DNA of 64,000 nt, taken from contig CP136062.1 of NCBI GenBank assembly GCA_032622095.1, positions 231,212,578-231,276,577 of the forward strand, in the 5' to 3' direction. Below are positions 32,367 to 45,965 of this stretch, one piece after another. This DNA is from Siphonodentalium dalli (lineage: Eukaryota; Mollusca; Scaphopoda; Gadilida; Siphonodentaliidae). Position 1 is the first letter of the stretch; every line of letters starts with the position of its first letter. Both the position numbers and the translations under genes were made by a program. The notes under the pieces were generated by a model that worked only from the letters and a program-made list of their open reading frames with translations, was not told where the DNA came from and did no database searches.

Positions 32367-32829
32367 TATATAACCCGCCATATCAAATCCAGTCGTAAGT
32401 CGGGATTTTTTTTACCCTGTGCCAATGCATTCTCTTATATATGCGAGTCGACCATAGGTCGCCTCGCATATATAAGAGAATGCATTGGCCTAACAATTTT
32501 TTACAATTTTAATATTTTTGTCTTGTATTCTTTAACAATTTATAATTACACCCATACAGAGCCCCAGACAAACATGAGCAGACGACACCCTTTTATATGC
32601 TTCTATATATGTGTGGGGCTCCCTGCAGGGTAATGTATGTTTTTTATTTTATGTCCTAAAAATTGTAAGAAACATTTATTTAAAAAAAACGATAAAAAAT
32701 TGTTAGGCCAATGCATTCTCTTATATATGCGAGGCGACCTATGGTTGACTCGCATATATAAGAGAATGCATTGGCACAGGGTAAAAAAATCCCGACTTAC
32801 GACTGGATTTGATATGGCGGGACACATAT
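32367..32829. mobile_element. Hairpin element with AACCCGCC termini, intact copy
   Basis: Same family as 14665-15262: AACCCGCCATATCAAATCC at left, GATATGGCGGGACACATAT at right, hairpin modules 32422-32488 and 32708-32774, with the AGCCCCACACATATATAG hairpin (reverse orientation) between. Confidence 0.68.
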
Positions 32830-32879
32830 TGGAATCAATCCGTCCATACACCCATATAGACGTGCAGTGATTACCCGCT

Positions 32880-34345
32880 TCTGCTTATTTATCAATTTAT
32901 AAAAAAAAGTGATCGGTCTTTTGCTGCATTAGCTTCGGATATATGATCGTATAGTTGTTTTCCTTCCATTCTAGCTCGCTGCCTTTGTAATCTCCGTAGA
33001 TGTCGTTTTGCTGCGTTTTTTTTATTATCTTCAGCTTGTTGTCCGGTTCTGCTGGTCTACCGACTTGCTTCCACTGATAATAAGTTTGTTTTGTTACTTT
33101 TATTGCATTTGATACTCTATCAGTCCAGATTTTAATACCTTTTTTACTCTTCTTTTTCTTACTTGATGGGGTGGCATATTGTGCTGCCTCAGTGTCTCTT
33201 TGAGAGTATTTATTGCTTCATTTATGTCTTGTATTCCAGCTGTTTTGATTTGAAAGACTGACACCTACTCAGTAGTTGCTGGTATTTATCCAAATCACAT
33301 TTTGCCCAAAATTATTTTTTTTCGGATCTGATTTTGTAAGTTCTTCAATATGGTATGTGACAATTTTAGCTGTGTGGTGATTATTTCATGATCAGATGTA
33401 TTTATTGGATCGTTAACCATCTGATAATTATATAGTAATTTTTCATTGTTGGATGTTTCAAAAAAGTAAGATATGGTAGAACTTCCTTTATCGCAGTGAT
33501 GGTTATATATGCCGCTAGGTTAGTATGGCCTTCTATAGTGTAAGCATAGTTTGTGTTCCTTACAGAAGGCTGTTAATTGCTTATTTTGCGTATTTGGTGG
33601 ATTTCTGCAAATTGAGGCATTCATAATAATAATAATTTATTTTATATAGCGTAAATGCATTGGCATGTATATCTCCGGTTATTATAAATTTGAGTCCTGC
33701 ATATTTACTTATTATTGCATGTAATTCCAGGGACCGCAATGGAATTAAGTTCTCATTTAGAGAACTTTTTGCGTTATCCCTGATGGTCTCAGCTAGGTCA
33801 CATGAGTATTTCTATTTTTATACAGATTTCTGCCACATAATTTACCTTATATTCTGACGGCAACCTCTATAAAATAAAATTAATTAATTCTTGAGAAAAT
33901 TGATATATCCTCTTACGGTATATATAAATTATTTACACAGTCTGAACTCTAACTGTCTCATCAACATATAACATATTTATATTTAATATAAACTATTATA
34001 ATTATAATATGTATATACTGTTGTGTATTATATTGATTTAACTTGTAAACATACCCATAATATGTATTCATGTAAACCTGAACTATCAAAATAAAATCTA
34101 AAATCTAATCTAATCTTCTCCAATGACATTTGAGTATTCAGATTTTTTTGTCTTGGTCGCTTGTGATGCTGGGCATGTAAGCATTTATAAGACATATATT
34201 TACAGGGTGACTCTGAATGATTGTGCATATTACACGATTCCCTCCATCATCGGTTGGTTTAATTATTTGATCAAGCAATTTTTTTCGATAGTATTGCAAC
34301 GCCTCCGTGTCCTTTAACAAGTGCATTTGGTTGCATAAACTGATC
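32880..34345 (-). pseudogene. Decayed LINE endonuclease and linker
   Basis: Read on the minus strand: GHGGVAIL near 34300, RVICTIIQSHPVNICLINAY near 34200 and GLKFIITGDIHAN (the G-D-x-N-A type endonuclease motif) near 33680, then a C-terminal EN part with NPPNTQNKQL and DHEIITTQL, and the EN-RT linker WKQVGRPAEPDNK and KRHLRRLQRQRARMEGKQLY near 32950. Several frameshifts and stops, plus an insertion at about 33887-34122. Apurinic-endonuclease LINE type. No RT follows. It ends about 200 bp upstream of the DIMT1 start. Confidence 0.75.
33887..34122 (+). mobile_element. Short AT-rich retro-insertion with TCTAA-type tail
   Basis: AT-rich 235 bp interrupting the LINE endonuclease frame, ending AATAAAATCTAAAATC then TAATCTAATC, like a 3' tail of a non-LTR element. 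The left border is imprecise. Confidence 0.4.
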
Positions 34346-34445
34346 GATGGATTTACGGGTACACTAAAGTTTCCCGCCATATTCAACGTGCACACATCCG
34401 AACCCAATTCACACTTTTGAAAAACCCAGCTTCAGGGTCTTGATA

Positions 34446-34496
34446 CCGGAAGCTGTCAAAACGAACTCCAATTTCCGGTAGAGCTGCACCACGTGA
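34446..34496 (+). promoter_or_regulatory. Probable DIMT1 core promoter motifs
   Basis: Within 105 bp upstream of the ATG are two ETS-type cores in opposite orientation (ACCGGAAG at 34446-34453 and ATTTCCGGT at 34472-34480) and a perfect E-box CACGTG at 34491-34496. No TATA box is evident. This is typical of a housekeeping promoter; inference only. Confidence 0.4.
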
Positions 34497-35471
<975 letters not shown>

Positions 35472-36477
35472 ATATATAATGAAAAACAATTGAGTGTGTG
35501 CTCTGAATCTGTGTTAAGTTTTAATTTTCATTTCCACAGGCCCATCACCAAAACTTCCCCATCGAGTAAATTTTGGGCTGAAGTTTGTCAGAATGAGAAA
35601 ATGAGGCTTTAAGAGGCCAAAAAAACGTCTCTGTTTCCGGTACCCCGGCCTGGCTGAGATTTTCTTGCCGGCCTCTTTTTTTTTTCTTTTTCAGACTGCT
35701 AGTCAGTCTGCATGCACATTAACCTGTTCGTGTTTAATATTTCCCAATCCCAAAAGCATCAATAACATCATCAATAAAGACACAACTGACGCATGGGTGA
35801 GTATATACGATCGCGCATTCCAGTAGATATAAATAAGAAACCCGCTGTCGGCATTGCTACGCATCGAATAGCGTCGCGTATTTCAAACTATAAACTGGCG
35901 AGTTACTTCGGAAATCCCACGTCGTTTATGGGCTGTGTTTGTAAAAAATTGCAATGTATCATAGCGCCTCAAACTTAAATCCTTCACGGAATTGGGCGGT
36001 GTTCCCAGAAACGTAAACCTGGATGACGCGAATTCCTGGAATCGGGCTAAATATAGAACGTACGACATCGCATTGAAAATTTGAAATATACTATTAACAC
36101 CGCCCGTCTACAGTTTATTTCTGAAACTGACACGATTGATTGTGTATTCGGGGACTCGCGAGTAAAATTGTATTTATACAATGTACCATGCATGAGAGAC
36201 AACTATGTACGCGATAAAATCAAGCAGTGAAAACACGTGCGTTTTGGCGGGAAAATTACTGTCCGTGATTACGCTATATTATATCATTTGCAGAGATCTT
36301 AATATTTAAATCATACATTTAATTACACGCATTAGACATGGAATTAGTTTCAATGCGTTGGACAATTATTACCCCGATGAGCCTGAACATTGAGTAATCC
36401 ATCTACTGCTCCCCGGGGACAGGGGGAGGTACAGTCAATGTGACTAGCATACTGACAAGATCTTTCACTGCTCATAA
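35472..36477. other. DIMT1 downstream region
   Basis: A pyrimidine stretch near 35675-35695 and an inverted pair GGGCGGTGTT/AACACCGCCC (35993, 36095). Otherwise nothing recognisable; possible 3' UTR up to about 35800. Confidence 0.4.
35773..35778 (+). other. Candidate DIMT1 polyadenylation signal AATAAA
   Basis: First canonical AATAAA downstream of the DIMT1 stop, about 300 bp away. The intervening 3' UTR-like sequence holds no other feature. Confidence 0.35.
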
Positions 36478-36720
36478 TCGGGTACCCGTGTTAACGCTTG
36501 GGTGGAGCGAAACAGACACAGGACGAGTGACCTTGCTCAGGGGTCACAACTTGGTGCGAAATTCGAACAGCGTGCGATCTCACAATTGCCCGCTAATCGA
36601 TTTTTGGACAAGCCACTGTTGTGTGGAACTCACTTTGGCCAGCTGGAGGCGCGAACGCATGCCGATGCGTTGACAGCAACACAAGTCCGACGCGCTAACC
36701 ACCGGACCACGGAGCTCCAT
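36478..36720 (-). mobile_element. tRNA-derived SINE-like element
   Basis: On the minus strand 36713-36645 is tRNA-like: A-box-like GGTGGTTAGCGCGTCGGA and B-box-like GCGTTCGCGCCTCC at tRNA-like spacing. The body continues AAGTGAGTTCCACACAAC and ends near TTCGCTCCACCCAAGCG and GGGTACCCG at about 36478. A pol III-derived SINE with a conserved central domain (V-SINE or MetaSINE class) is the best guess; I cannot confirm the class. Only one copy was seen here. Confidence 0.5.
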
Positions 36721-38371
36721 CTTGCAATGAATACAAGGAGCAACATTCTGTACGCAAAGCAGGGCCCATTTTAAATATATGCGGATCTCTATATATACAG
36801 GGAACTTTACCACATTCCGCGTCGGATATATTTACATGACGTTTGCGTCTTTGCGAGCATAAAAGGCATGTACCGTACTTGCATGTTGCCTATAAACGGA
36901 CTTCTGATACTAAAATCGCTTGCTCAGAAGTTTTCACAAGTATTTTATTGTATTTTTTTTATTTATTAATTTTTTGTTGTTAAATTGAGCAAGGAATTAA
37001 ATAAACAAGACAGTCAATGACTGTGGGGTCGCTCACCAGACTGCAAAGATTGATAAAACTGGGACTCTGGAGACACAACAGTCAGAACTTTTCATAATAA
37101 CTTTAAAGGAAGTAGATCAAAACAGGATATGTGGCTAGAGAGGCTTCATGTATGTAGATGGGTGAAGATTCACCTTGAAATTACCAACTATACACTACTG
37201 ATCACCCCCTCCTCCTGCTCAACAAGTCCCCTCCAGACTCCCAAGTCTTAGGTTGGAATTTCACAACCGACATCTCAAACTTTCTCAATTGTTTGAAATT
37301 TCCAATCTCACAAGCACCTTTTTATTAAACCATTTAGACATGTTTGAAGCCCAATTATCCATGGATCCAAAACACCATATACATGTATGTCAAATTAATC
37401 AGTCAGGTAGGTCCAAGGTAGATGATTTAATGAATTTGGTATTTCAATGATTTTAATAGACACAAAAGTGTTTACTCCCCATAGCCCCGTCATTTCTTAA
37501 CATGTCAACCTCATGTTAACAAATCTGAATCTCAGTCACTAAAGGATCCTCCAAGTATATGAAAGCTAACTAGTCCAACCTCTCTTGAGAAGACATTTTA
37601 AGAATTACTATAGAGACATATAGTTATGTCCCTGGTCCCACCCTATTTAACCTGGTGAGTGGTGACCCCATCTGAATATATTTGAATCCCAGACACCAAA
37701 GAACCCTTCATACTAAATATCAGTAAAATAGACCTGATGGTCCTTGTGAAGGAAGCATATTAAGAGTGAAACTGTCCTTCGCTTGGCCCCTATTTGACCA
37801 AGTGACCCCATTAAACAAAATCTGAATTGCAGTCAAACAAGAACATTCCCTGCTAAATAAGCCAATTAGTTCTTGGCTCTTGCAAACATATTTTAAGAAT
37901 TACTATGTTGTGAAATAGTTATGTCTGTGGCTCGGCCCTTATTCAACTTTGTGATCACATTTTCACAAATCTGTCGCCCAAGGTAATTTCATACCAAATA
38001 TAAGCAAATAGGTCATTTGATTATTGCATAGAAGACATATCATGAATTACTATGGAGAAAAAGAGTAATGTACTGGCCTTGCACCTACTTATCTGGTGAC
38101 CCTGATAAATGTGTTAAATGTCCTGTTGAAAGATGTGAACAATACATGAGATAAATTGTTGTTGTAATAGGGAATTAATGACCTCTAGAAGATCTCCAGG
38201 GAATGTTTACACAAATATCAGATTTCACTTGACATGTGTAGGCATACCCTGCATACAGTTAGAGCCAAAGTAAATGGTTCTTACTAATGATTCTCTGTTC
38301 AGAATTTGAGTAAATATTATTTTTGGGACCAGGGTGGCAGAAGCAGTGAACTTGAATAAAGGGCCAGGGGG

Positions 38372-38426
<55 letters not shown>

Positions 38427-38454
38427 GAAGATCTGTGTGTGTGTGTGTGTGTGT
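38372..38454 (+). repeat. TA and TG microsatellites
   Basis: About 49 bp of TA repeats (38372-38420), then TTTTGGAAGATC and about 21 bp of TG. It forms the border of the next element. Confidence 0.9.
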
Positions 38455-39365
38455 TCGCGATGGACTCGAACACGGCTGGACCGATTTCGACCAAACTTGG
38501 TACGGACACGTAATTCGACCCGGGAACGAACATGGGCCTGTCCATTTGTCCGTGTGGCGTCACCTTGACCTTCAAAACTCATATCTCGGGATCCGCAGTG
38601 CTATCACGCCGGATTTAGCACTGCGATGCAGGGAGGATAACTCTATATTCATACGTCGACGAACGTACGCAATTTGCAGGCAATTACGCATCGTGTATTT
38701 TTCCCAAAATTATAACATTTACAATATATATTGTCAATTTGCAGGCTATTAAAAATCGTGCATCTATCCCAAAATATATCATTTATTACAATTTATGATA
38801 TATAAATTTTGTTACAGCTAATATTCTTAGGTCTATTGTCGATAGATTTATTTTTTGTATATTCACACCACGCATAGGCTCAAGCTGTTTACATTTACCC
38901 CGCGGGTCTGGAATCTCATACAAGAATCCATTTAGCTGAAATGGAATCTGCCGGTGGCCCCAAGCCGTCTATGTCAACAACATCGAAATTGTTCCACTTT
39001 GACTGCGAGAAAATAATTACAATTTATCTTTACGTTGAAGCTTGATAATTAATGAGCGTTTATATGAGGCGCGTTTACATACTTTAGTGGAAATCAAATC
39101 GGGTAAAACTGGCGGATTTTTACGGATAGGGTATCTCGGTATCCGCTGGGCCGATTTCCCGGTATCCGCTTGCCCAATTTCCACCATTTTTAGGGTGTTG
39201 GTGTTGGAAAACTGCCAGACGGATTTTGACAAAATTTGATACTTAGTGGTAATTGTTTCCAGGGAGTGTTTTGGACGGGTCAAATCGTGACCCCACCTGA
39301 CATTGACCTTCAAAATGGTCAATTCAATGTCAAAGCCCGGACGAAGTCGGGTCACCTTCTAGTAT
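38455..39365 (+). repeat. Interspersed element with ACTAG...CCCGAC end
   Basis: Runs from TTCGCGATGGACTCGAACAC to GCCCGGACGAAGTCGGGTCA and CTTCTAGTATATA. Two related ~300 bp segments carry 'GGCTGGACCGATTTCGACC' and 'CTGGGCCGATTTCCC' wording. The end, reverse complemented, resembles the start of the 19545 element. Unclassified, no intact ORF. Confidence 0.45.
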
Positions 39366-42300
39366 ATATATATAATTGACCATGGAGTTTAATAAAAAAA
39401 AAAAAAATTTAATATTTTTTGGAGTTATGTCACGGGCCCTGCCCACATTTTACCCAGTGACCTCATTTGAACAAATCTGAATCCCAGTCACCCAAGGATC
39501 CTTCATACCAAATCTAAATCCCAGTCACCCAAGGATCCTTCATACCAAATATGAACCCATTTGGCCTGATGCTATTTGAGATGTTTAAAAGAATCACTAT
39601 GGAGGGAAAGAGTTATGGCCCTGGCTTCGCAACTGTTTGACCCAGTGACCTAATTTGAACAAATCTGAATGTGAGTCCCCTAGGGAACATCCACACCAAA
39701 TATGAACCCATTCGGCCTTATAGTTCTGGAAAAGAAGTCGTTCTAAGAATTACTATGGAGGAATATAGTTATGGCCCTGGTTTCGCAACTATTTGACCCA
39801 GTGACCTCATTTGAACAAATCTGAATGAGAGTCACATAGGGAACATCCACACCAAATATGAACCCATTTGGTCTTACAGTTCCAGAGGAGAAGGTGTTCA
39901 AAGAATTGTTGACGGACAGACGACGGACGAGGAGTGATGACTATAGCTCCACCGGAGACTTCGTCTCAGGTGAGCTAAAAAAAGAAGTGAATTTATTTTT
40001 CTGAAAAAGGGCCATACAAGACAGTCAATGACTGTGGGGTCGCTCACCAGACTGCAAAGACTGATAAGACTGGGACTCTGGAGACCACAACAGTCAGAAC
40101 TTTTCATAATCACTTTAAAAGAAGTAGATATCTAAAGAGTTAAATTTGACCCAGGGATCTAATTTGAACAAATCTGAACCCCAGTCACCCAAGGATCCTT
40201 CATACCAAATATGAACCCATATAGCCTGATGGTATTTGAGAAGAAGTCACTTTAAGAATACTATGGAGGGAAAGAGTTATGGCCCTGGCTTCGCAACTAT
40301 TTCAAGTGAACTCATTTGAACAAATCTGAATGTGAGTCACCTAGGGAACATCCACACCAAATATGAAACCATTCGGTCTTATTGTTCTGAAGATGTTTAA
40401 AAGAATTACTATGGTGGGAAAGAGTTATGGCCCTGGCTTCGCAACTATTTGACCCAGTGACCGCATTTGAACATATCTGAATGAGAATCACCTAGGGAAC
40501 ATCCACACCAAATATGAACCCATTTGGTCTTATGGTTCCAGAGGAGAAGATGTTCAAATAATTGTTGTCGGACGGTAGATGGACGAGGAGTGATGACTAT
40601 AGCTCCGCCGGAGCACAGGTAGGGTGGCTGGTTGATAATTAAATCTCTTATCTCCGCCCCTATTTGAACAAACGTGAATCCCCATCTATGAGATCCATTC
40701 ATTTGGTAATTTCAGACATTAGATTTTAAGAGTTGAACTGAAATGATTTTCCTAAAATGAACCCAAATCTGAAAAAAATCTAAACCCCAGTCACCGAAGG
40801 ACCATCCATACCAAACATAATCTAAATAGTCCAGATGGTTCTTGAGAAGAAATTGTTTTAAGAATTACTATGGAAGGAAAGAGTTATGGCCCTGACTTCT
40901 CACCTATTTGACCTGATGAACTCATTTGAACAAATCTGAATGTGAGTCACCTGGGGGACATCCACACCTAAATATATAAACCCATTTGGTCTTTAATATG
41001 TATCTGGAGAAGAAAACAATTGATGGACGGATAGAGACATAATGACAGATGGATGGATGGGAGAACAGTCTGACATAGAGACTGACAAATTCAATCCAAT
41101 ATACCCCCCAAGTTTTCTTTGCAAAATCAGGGTTTAATGAGTTCAACTGGATACTGGTGGTTAAGAACATAATATTCGAACAGACAAGCCTGAACATAGT
41201 GTCTGACATTTGCAGAATGAGGTCCCCAAAGGGTGAATTTAATGACACAATCCTGCAATGCGGGCTAGCATCACCAAATTCACCCTCTGGGGACCTCATT
41301 CTGTGTAGGCCTCAACTGCTATGGGAGACATAGCATTAGATTGAAGTTCTCCAGTTAAAGTTGGTGATGTGCACCCATTGGGCACCTTGATTATGCATTT
41401 TATATTCACAAATTAGGGGATATAGAAACTAAACAGAAGGGCTAAAGTAAGTAAAAATGTCAATTTAAGTGCCTATATACTTCCCAGAAGATGAGGCTTA
41501 AGCAGAATGAGGACCCTGGCTAGTGTATTTGGTGATGCTAGACTGCTGTACAGGGTAGCATAACTAAATTCACCCTCTGGGGACCTCATTCTGCAAATGC
41601 CAGATAGAAGACAAATTTAATCCAATATATACCCCCCCCCCCATTTTTCTTTGAATATTAGTCGTATGATTTTATCTGGATAAGTGGTGATTAAAACAAT
41701 AATATGAAATGGCCAAACCTGAATTTAGTATGTCTGACATTTGCAGAATTAGGTCCCAAAAATGTGGATTTAATGACAATATTCTGTAAGGCAGGCTAGC
41801 ATCACCAAATTCATCCTCAATCTGATTAGGCCTCAATGGCCAATAAAACCAAGGAACAGATTGAAGTCCTACAGTTGAAGTTGGTGATACACACCCATTG
41901 AGCACCTCAATTATGCATTTTATCTTCTGCAAATTAGGGGGACATTGAAACTGAACAGGTGGAAAAAAGTGACTAAATCAATGAAGTCCTACAGTTGAAG
42001 TTGGTGATACACACCCATTGAGCACCTCAATTATGCATTTTATCTTCTGCAAATTAGGGGGACATTGAAACTGAACAGGTGGAAAAAGTGACTAAATCAA
42101 ACTGTCAATTTGATACTTAGGATACTTCCCAGAAGATGAGGACTAAGCAGAATTAGGTCCCTGGTGGGTGTGTTTGGTGATGCTAGAATGCTGTATGGGG
42201 TAGCAACACTAAATTCACCATCTGGGGACCTCACTATGTAAATGTCAGACACACTATTTACAGACTTGAAGAAATCAAAGCCATTCACAGTATCATTGAA

Positions 42301-43772
42301 TGTCAGTCATCACCTAACAATGGAAGCACCAGTTTGTTGTTAAATTGCTACATATATGTTTAGTGTCTGGCCAGTTTATATAATTAATGACCTGTACCTT
42401 TACAGATATATATGCCTCTGTGGTGAGAAGAGGTATTAAATTGAGAGGTGATATGGCTTGGAAGGGATGTTGGTTGATGGCAGGGTTGGGCCTGGGCCAT
42501 GTGGGAGGGGGAGGGTGGAATGTTCCATAATTTCATTAAAGAGTAAAGTTTCATAACTCTGCAGATGTTATATATAATGGTGTAACTTTTTTTCAAATTT
42601 TTAAACATGTTTAAAAAAAAATTGTCCCAGAAGATGAGGCCTAAGCAGAATAAGGTAATTGCGGGTGTATTTGGTGATGCTAGCCTGCTGTATTGGGTAG
42701 CAACACTAAATTCACCATCTGGGGACTTCATTCTGCAAATGTCAGACACACTATGTCCAGGCTTGGAGAAATGAACAATGGACTATTCCTTGTAGACTCT
42801 GGTAGAATAGTTGTTTAGCTAATGTCATGTCTTGTAATGACAGATGGTAAACTGGTCTGAAGCAAGCAGTCTTCTATTCAGCAAGAGTATCGGGTGACCA
42901 CACTATGATAAATTGGCTTTTTCAATAATACAGGCGCAGTGTTCTCTTAAAAATTAATAGTGCATAGCAAAGAGGTGTGAATTATAAAGGGCCATAACTC
43001 TGTTAAAATATATCGGATCAAACCCATATTTTAACTTGATCTGTATATAAGTGTCAAAAATTCATATACCAAATTTGGTGTTGATCAGATGAAAAATGTT
43101 TGAGTAATCCTGTCTTGGATGAATTCTATATCAAAACAAGAGTGGAAGGGGTTAAATAAACAATACCAAAATCCATACAGATGAAGAACATGCTAAGAAA
43201 AATCTAGGTAAGAAATATGAGGCTGTGATGTGTCCTAAACAAAAATTAAAGGTCAAAATGCAAAAATTATATTTTTTGTTTTTAAAGTTATGTCCCTGGC
43301 TCTGCCCCTATTTGACCCAGTGACCCCATTTGAACAAATCTGCACCCCAGTCACCCAATGTATCTCTGTACCAAATATAAGCTAAATCGGCCAAATATTT
43401 TTTTAGAAGAAGTCATTGTAAGAATTACTATGAGTTATGGCCCTGGTTTCTCAACTAATTGACCGGGTGACCTCATTTGAACAAATCTGAACACCAGTGA
43501 CCCAAGGACCCTCCATACCAAATATTAGCTAAATCGGCCCAATGGTTCTGAACAAGAAGTCGTTGTAAGAATTACTATGGAGGAATAAAGTTATGGCCCT
43601 GGCTTCGCAACTATTTGACCCAGTGACCTCATTTGAACAAATCTGAATGAGAGTCACCTAGGGAACATCCACACCAAATATGAACCAATTCGGTATGATG
43701 GTTTCAGAGGAGAAGATGTTTAAACAAAAGTTTGACGGACGGACGACGGACGAGGAGTGATGACTATAGCTC

Positions 43773-43803
43773 CACCGGAGACTTCGTCTCAGGTGAGCTA
43801 AAA
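43773..43803 (+). other. Helitron-like 3' terminus candidate
   Basis: A hairpin CCGGAGACTTCGTCTC is followed after a few bases by GAGCTAAAA, that is, hairpin plus CTAA (CTRR). The same arrangement is at 39954-39978 and in the other macrorepeat copies. Helitrons end in a hairpin and CTRR, but no 5' TC terminus, A/T insertion site or Rep/helicase ORF was identified. Confidence 0.25.
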
Positions 43804-44089
43804 ACGATCAAACCCATATTCGAACTCGATCTGTATTTTGGGCTGAGAAACTCACATACCAAATTTGGTTGTGATCAGATAGAAAATGTTTCAGTTATCG
43901 CATTATGCAGACGGACGAACGACGAATGGTCAATCCGGACGTTGACACTATGTTTACCATACTATGGTATGGGTAAACATAATGAAAGTGTCAATGACAC
44001 TGTAGCTCAACTTGGAAAGGGAATAATTTAATGTATTACAGTCAATGGAGCAATTAGGAATGTGGAAAGTTGAATGTCTAATACTAGTT

Positions 44090-45060
44090 TATAGACATGA
44101 AGAGAAAAGTAAAATCCAAGATGGCTGCTGGCGGCCATGTTTTCGGCCGAATGACCCCAAAATGAGTCGTTCCCATCTACATGTCATCGTTAACATCCAT
44201 GACAAATTTTATGACGATCAGACTAATGGTACGACCTGTAGCCCATGCTAATTAAAGAATTTAGTCATACAAAGAGTAAAATCCAAGATGGCTGCTGGCG
44301 GCCATGTTTTTTAGCCGAATGACACCAAAATTACTCGTTCCCATCTACATGTCATTATTAACATTCATAACAAATTTTATGATGATCAGACTAAAGGTAT
44401 GACATGTAGCCCGTGCTAAAGAATTTAGTCATACAAAGAGTAAAATCCAAGACGGCTCCTGGCGGCCATGTTTTCGGCCAAATGACCCCAAAATGAGTCG
44501 TTCCCATCTACATGTCATCGTTAACATCCATGACAAATGTTATGACGATCAGACTAAAGGTACGACCTGCAGCCCGTGCTAAAGAATTTAGTCATACAAA
44601 GAGTAAAATCCAAGATGGCTGCTGGCGGCCATGTTTTTTGGCCGAATGACCCCAAAATGACTCGTTCCCATCTACATGTCATTATTAACATTCTTGACAA
44701 ATTTTATGATGATCAGACTAAAAGTACGACCTGTAGCCCGTGCTAAAGAATTTAGTCATACAAAGAGTAAAATCCAAGATGGCTGCTGGCGGCCATGTTT
44801 TTGGCCCGAATGACCCCAAAATTACCTGTTCCCATCTACATGTCAATACATGTATTAACATCCATGACAAATTTCATGATGATCAGACAAACAGTACGGC
44901 CTGTAGCCTGTGCTAATGGATTGAATTTTTAAATCCAATATGGCCACTGGCGGCCATGTTTTTTTTCCGAATGACCCCAAAATTAATCATTCTGGTCTAA
45001 ATGTTGATGTCAACAGCTATGACAAATTTCATAATGATCCGACCAAAGGTACGACCTGTA
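44090..45060 (+). repeat. 165 bp subrepeats, six copies (macrorepeat copy 1)
   Basis: Each has AAATCCAAGATGGCTGCTGG, CGGCCATGTTTT, GAATGACCCCAAAAT, TCGTTCCCATCTACATGTCA and GATCAGACTAAAGGTACGAC. Equivalent blocks start near 49525 and 54962. They end in CACACGGACGACGGACGAC and an AGCTCAAACTTTAC/GTAAAGTTGAGCT hairpin followed by AAAAA. Confidence 0.85.
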
Positions 45061-45271
45061 GCCTGCATTGTTGACGCCTTACGTACACACGCACACACGG
45101 ACGACGGACGACAAAGCCATGGCAATAGCTCAAACTTTACAAAGTAAAGTTGAGCTAAAAATGATTAACAACACAGATTCCAATTTCATTGTTTTTATTT
45201 CAAAACATGAATGTGGATCAACAATAAAAACATAACAAAACAATCTCTGTACACCTATCATAGATCATACA

Positions 45272-45448
45272 GTAATCCCTTAAATAATCGACTCCTTAAC
45301 CACAGCAGAATTATGGGTAACTTTTCAGGATTTAGTTGGAAATATGAGAGCTTTCCGATGAATGGCAACAAGCCATATTTCCGAATAAATCCTGAAAAGT
45401 TACCCATAATTCTGCTGTGGTTAAGGAGTCGATTATATAGGGCATTAC
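45272..45448. repeat. 177 bp near-perfect hairpin (macrorepeat copy 1)
   Basis: GTAATCCCTTAAATAATCGA ... and the strictly complementary core CTCCTTAACCACAGCAGAAT / TTCTGCTGTGGTTAAGGAG. The core stem of about 49 bp is perfect, with weaker outer pairing and further pairing in the loop (GGAAATATG/CATATTTCC). Equivalents are near 50708-50884 and 55980-56156. It lies entirely in a short plus-strand frame that is not a gene. Confidence 0.85.
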
Positions 45449-45449
45449 G

Positions 45450-45965
45450 GTACCATGAAACTCAACTCTGTCTAACGCCCATAGCGATCTTATTCCACCA
45501 GTTCAAAACCTGGGAACTTTTTTATGTTTTGGTAAGGAACCTTATAAAGTAAAAAAAAATGTGGGGAATATATTTCTTAGTTATTATCTGTTCCTTAATA
45601 ATGTACTTCACTCAAGGTGAAGCTTAAAAAATCGAAATTACATGTGTGACTTTTCTGAGCCAATATCCCGATATTGTATTAATAATAGCCAAGTATAAAT
45701 TCCATAATTGTAATTAAGCAATGCAAAGCAAAATCGCTCACAAAGTCAATTAAATCGTGAAATTTTGAGATAGAACCTTCACCTGCAGAGAAGTACGTTA
45801 TTTAAGGAACAGATAATGTCTAAGAAATATATTCCCCGCGTTATTTTATCAACTTCATAAGGTTCCCTGTCAAAACTTAAAAAATTCCAAGGTTTTGTAT
45901 TGGTGGAATATGATCTCTACGGGCGTTAGCCAGAGTAGAGATTCATGGCATTATCTACAACTATG
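45450..45965. repeat. Large imperfect fold-back (macrorepeat copy 1)
   Basis: CTAACGCCCATAGCGATCTT ... ATTCCACCAGTTCAAAACC ... GGAATATATTTCTTAG ... CTGTTCCTTAATAATGTACT pairs with AGTACGTTATTTAAGGAACAG ... ATTCCCCGCG ... TTGGTGGAATATGATC ... GGGCGTTAG. Arms are about 170 bp. Equivalent segments exist in the other two macrorepeat copies. Confidence 0.75.

Larger units (their letters stand above)
37007..40640 (+). repeat. Divergent tandem repeat domain (GGCCCTGGCTTCGCAACTAT units)
   Basis: Units of roughly 160-190 bp containing GTTATGGCCCTGG, TTTGACCCAGTGACC, TTTGAACAAATCTGAA and CACACCAAATATGAACCCAT, better preserved from 39420 on. A 125 bp block CAAGACAGTCAATGACTGTG occurs at both 37007-37132 and 40017-40135. 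Some units finish GACGGACGAGGAGTGATGAC then a hairpin (CCGGAGACTTCGTCTC) and AGGTGAGCTAAAA (39901-39980). 40640-41058 is a further decayed unit. No gene. Confidence 0.6.

Noticed and set aside
36096-36106. ACACCGCCCGTC, the universal small-subunit rRNA 3' motif
   Set aside because: No flanking rRNA sequence; an isolated 11-12 bp match paired with a nearby inverted copy.
36717-36765. 'PCIHC' coding in the minus strand as a second PHD finger like 26593-26817
   Set aside because: Only five residues match and the frame then runs through the SINE tRNA-like head without further cysteine pairs.
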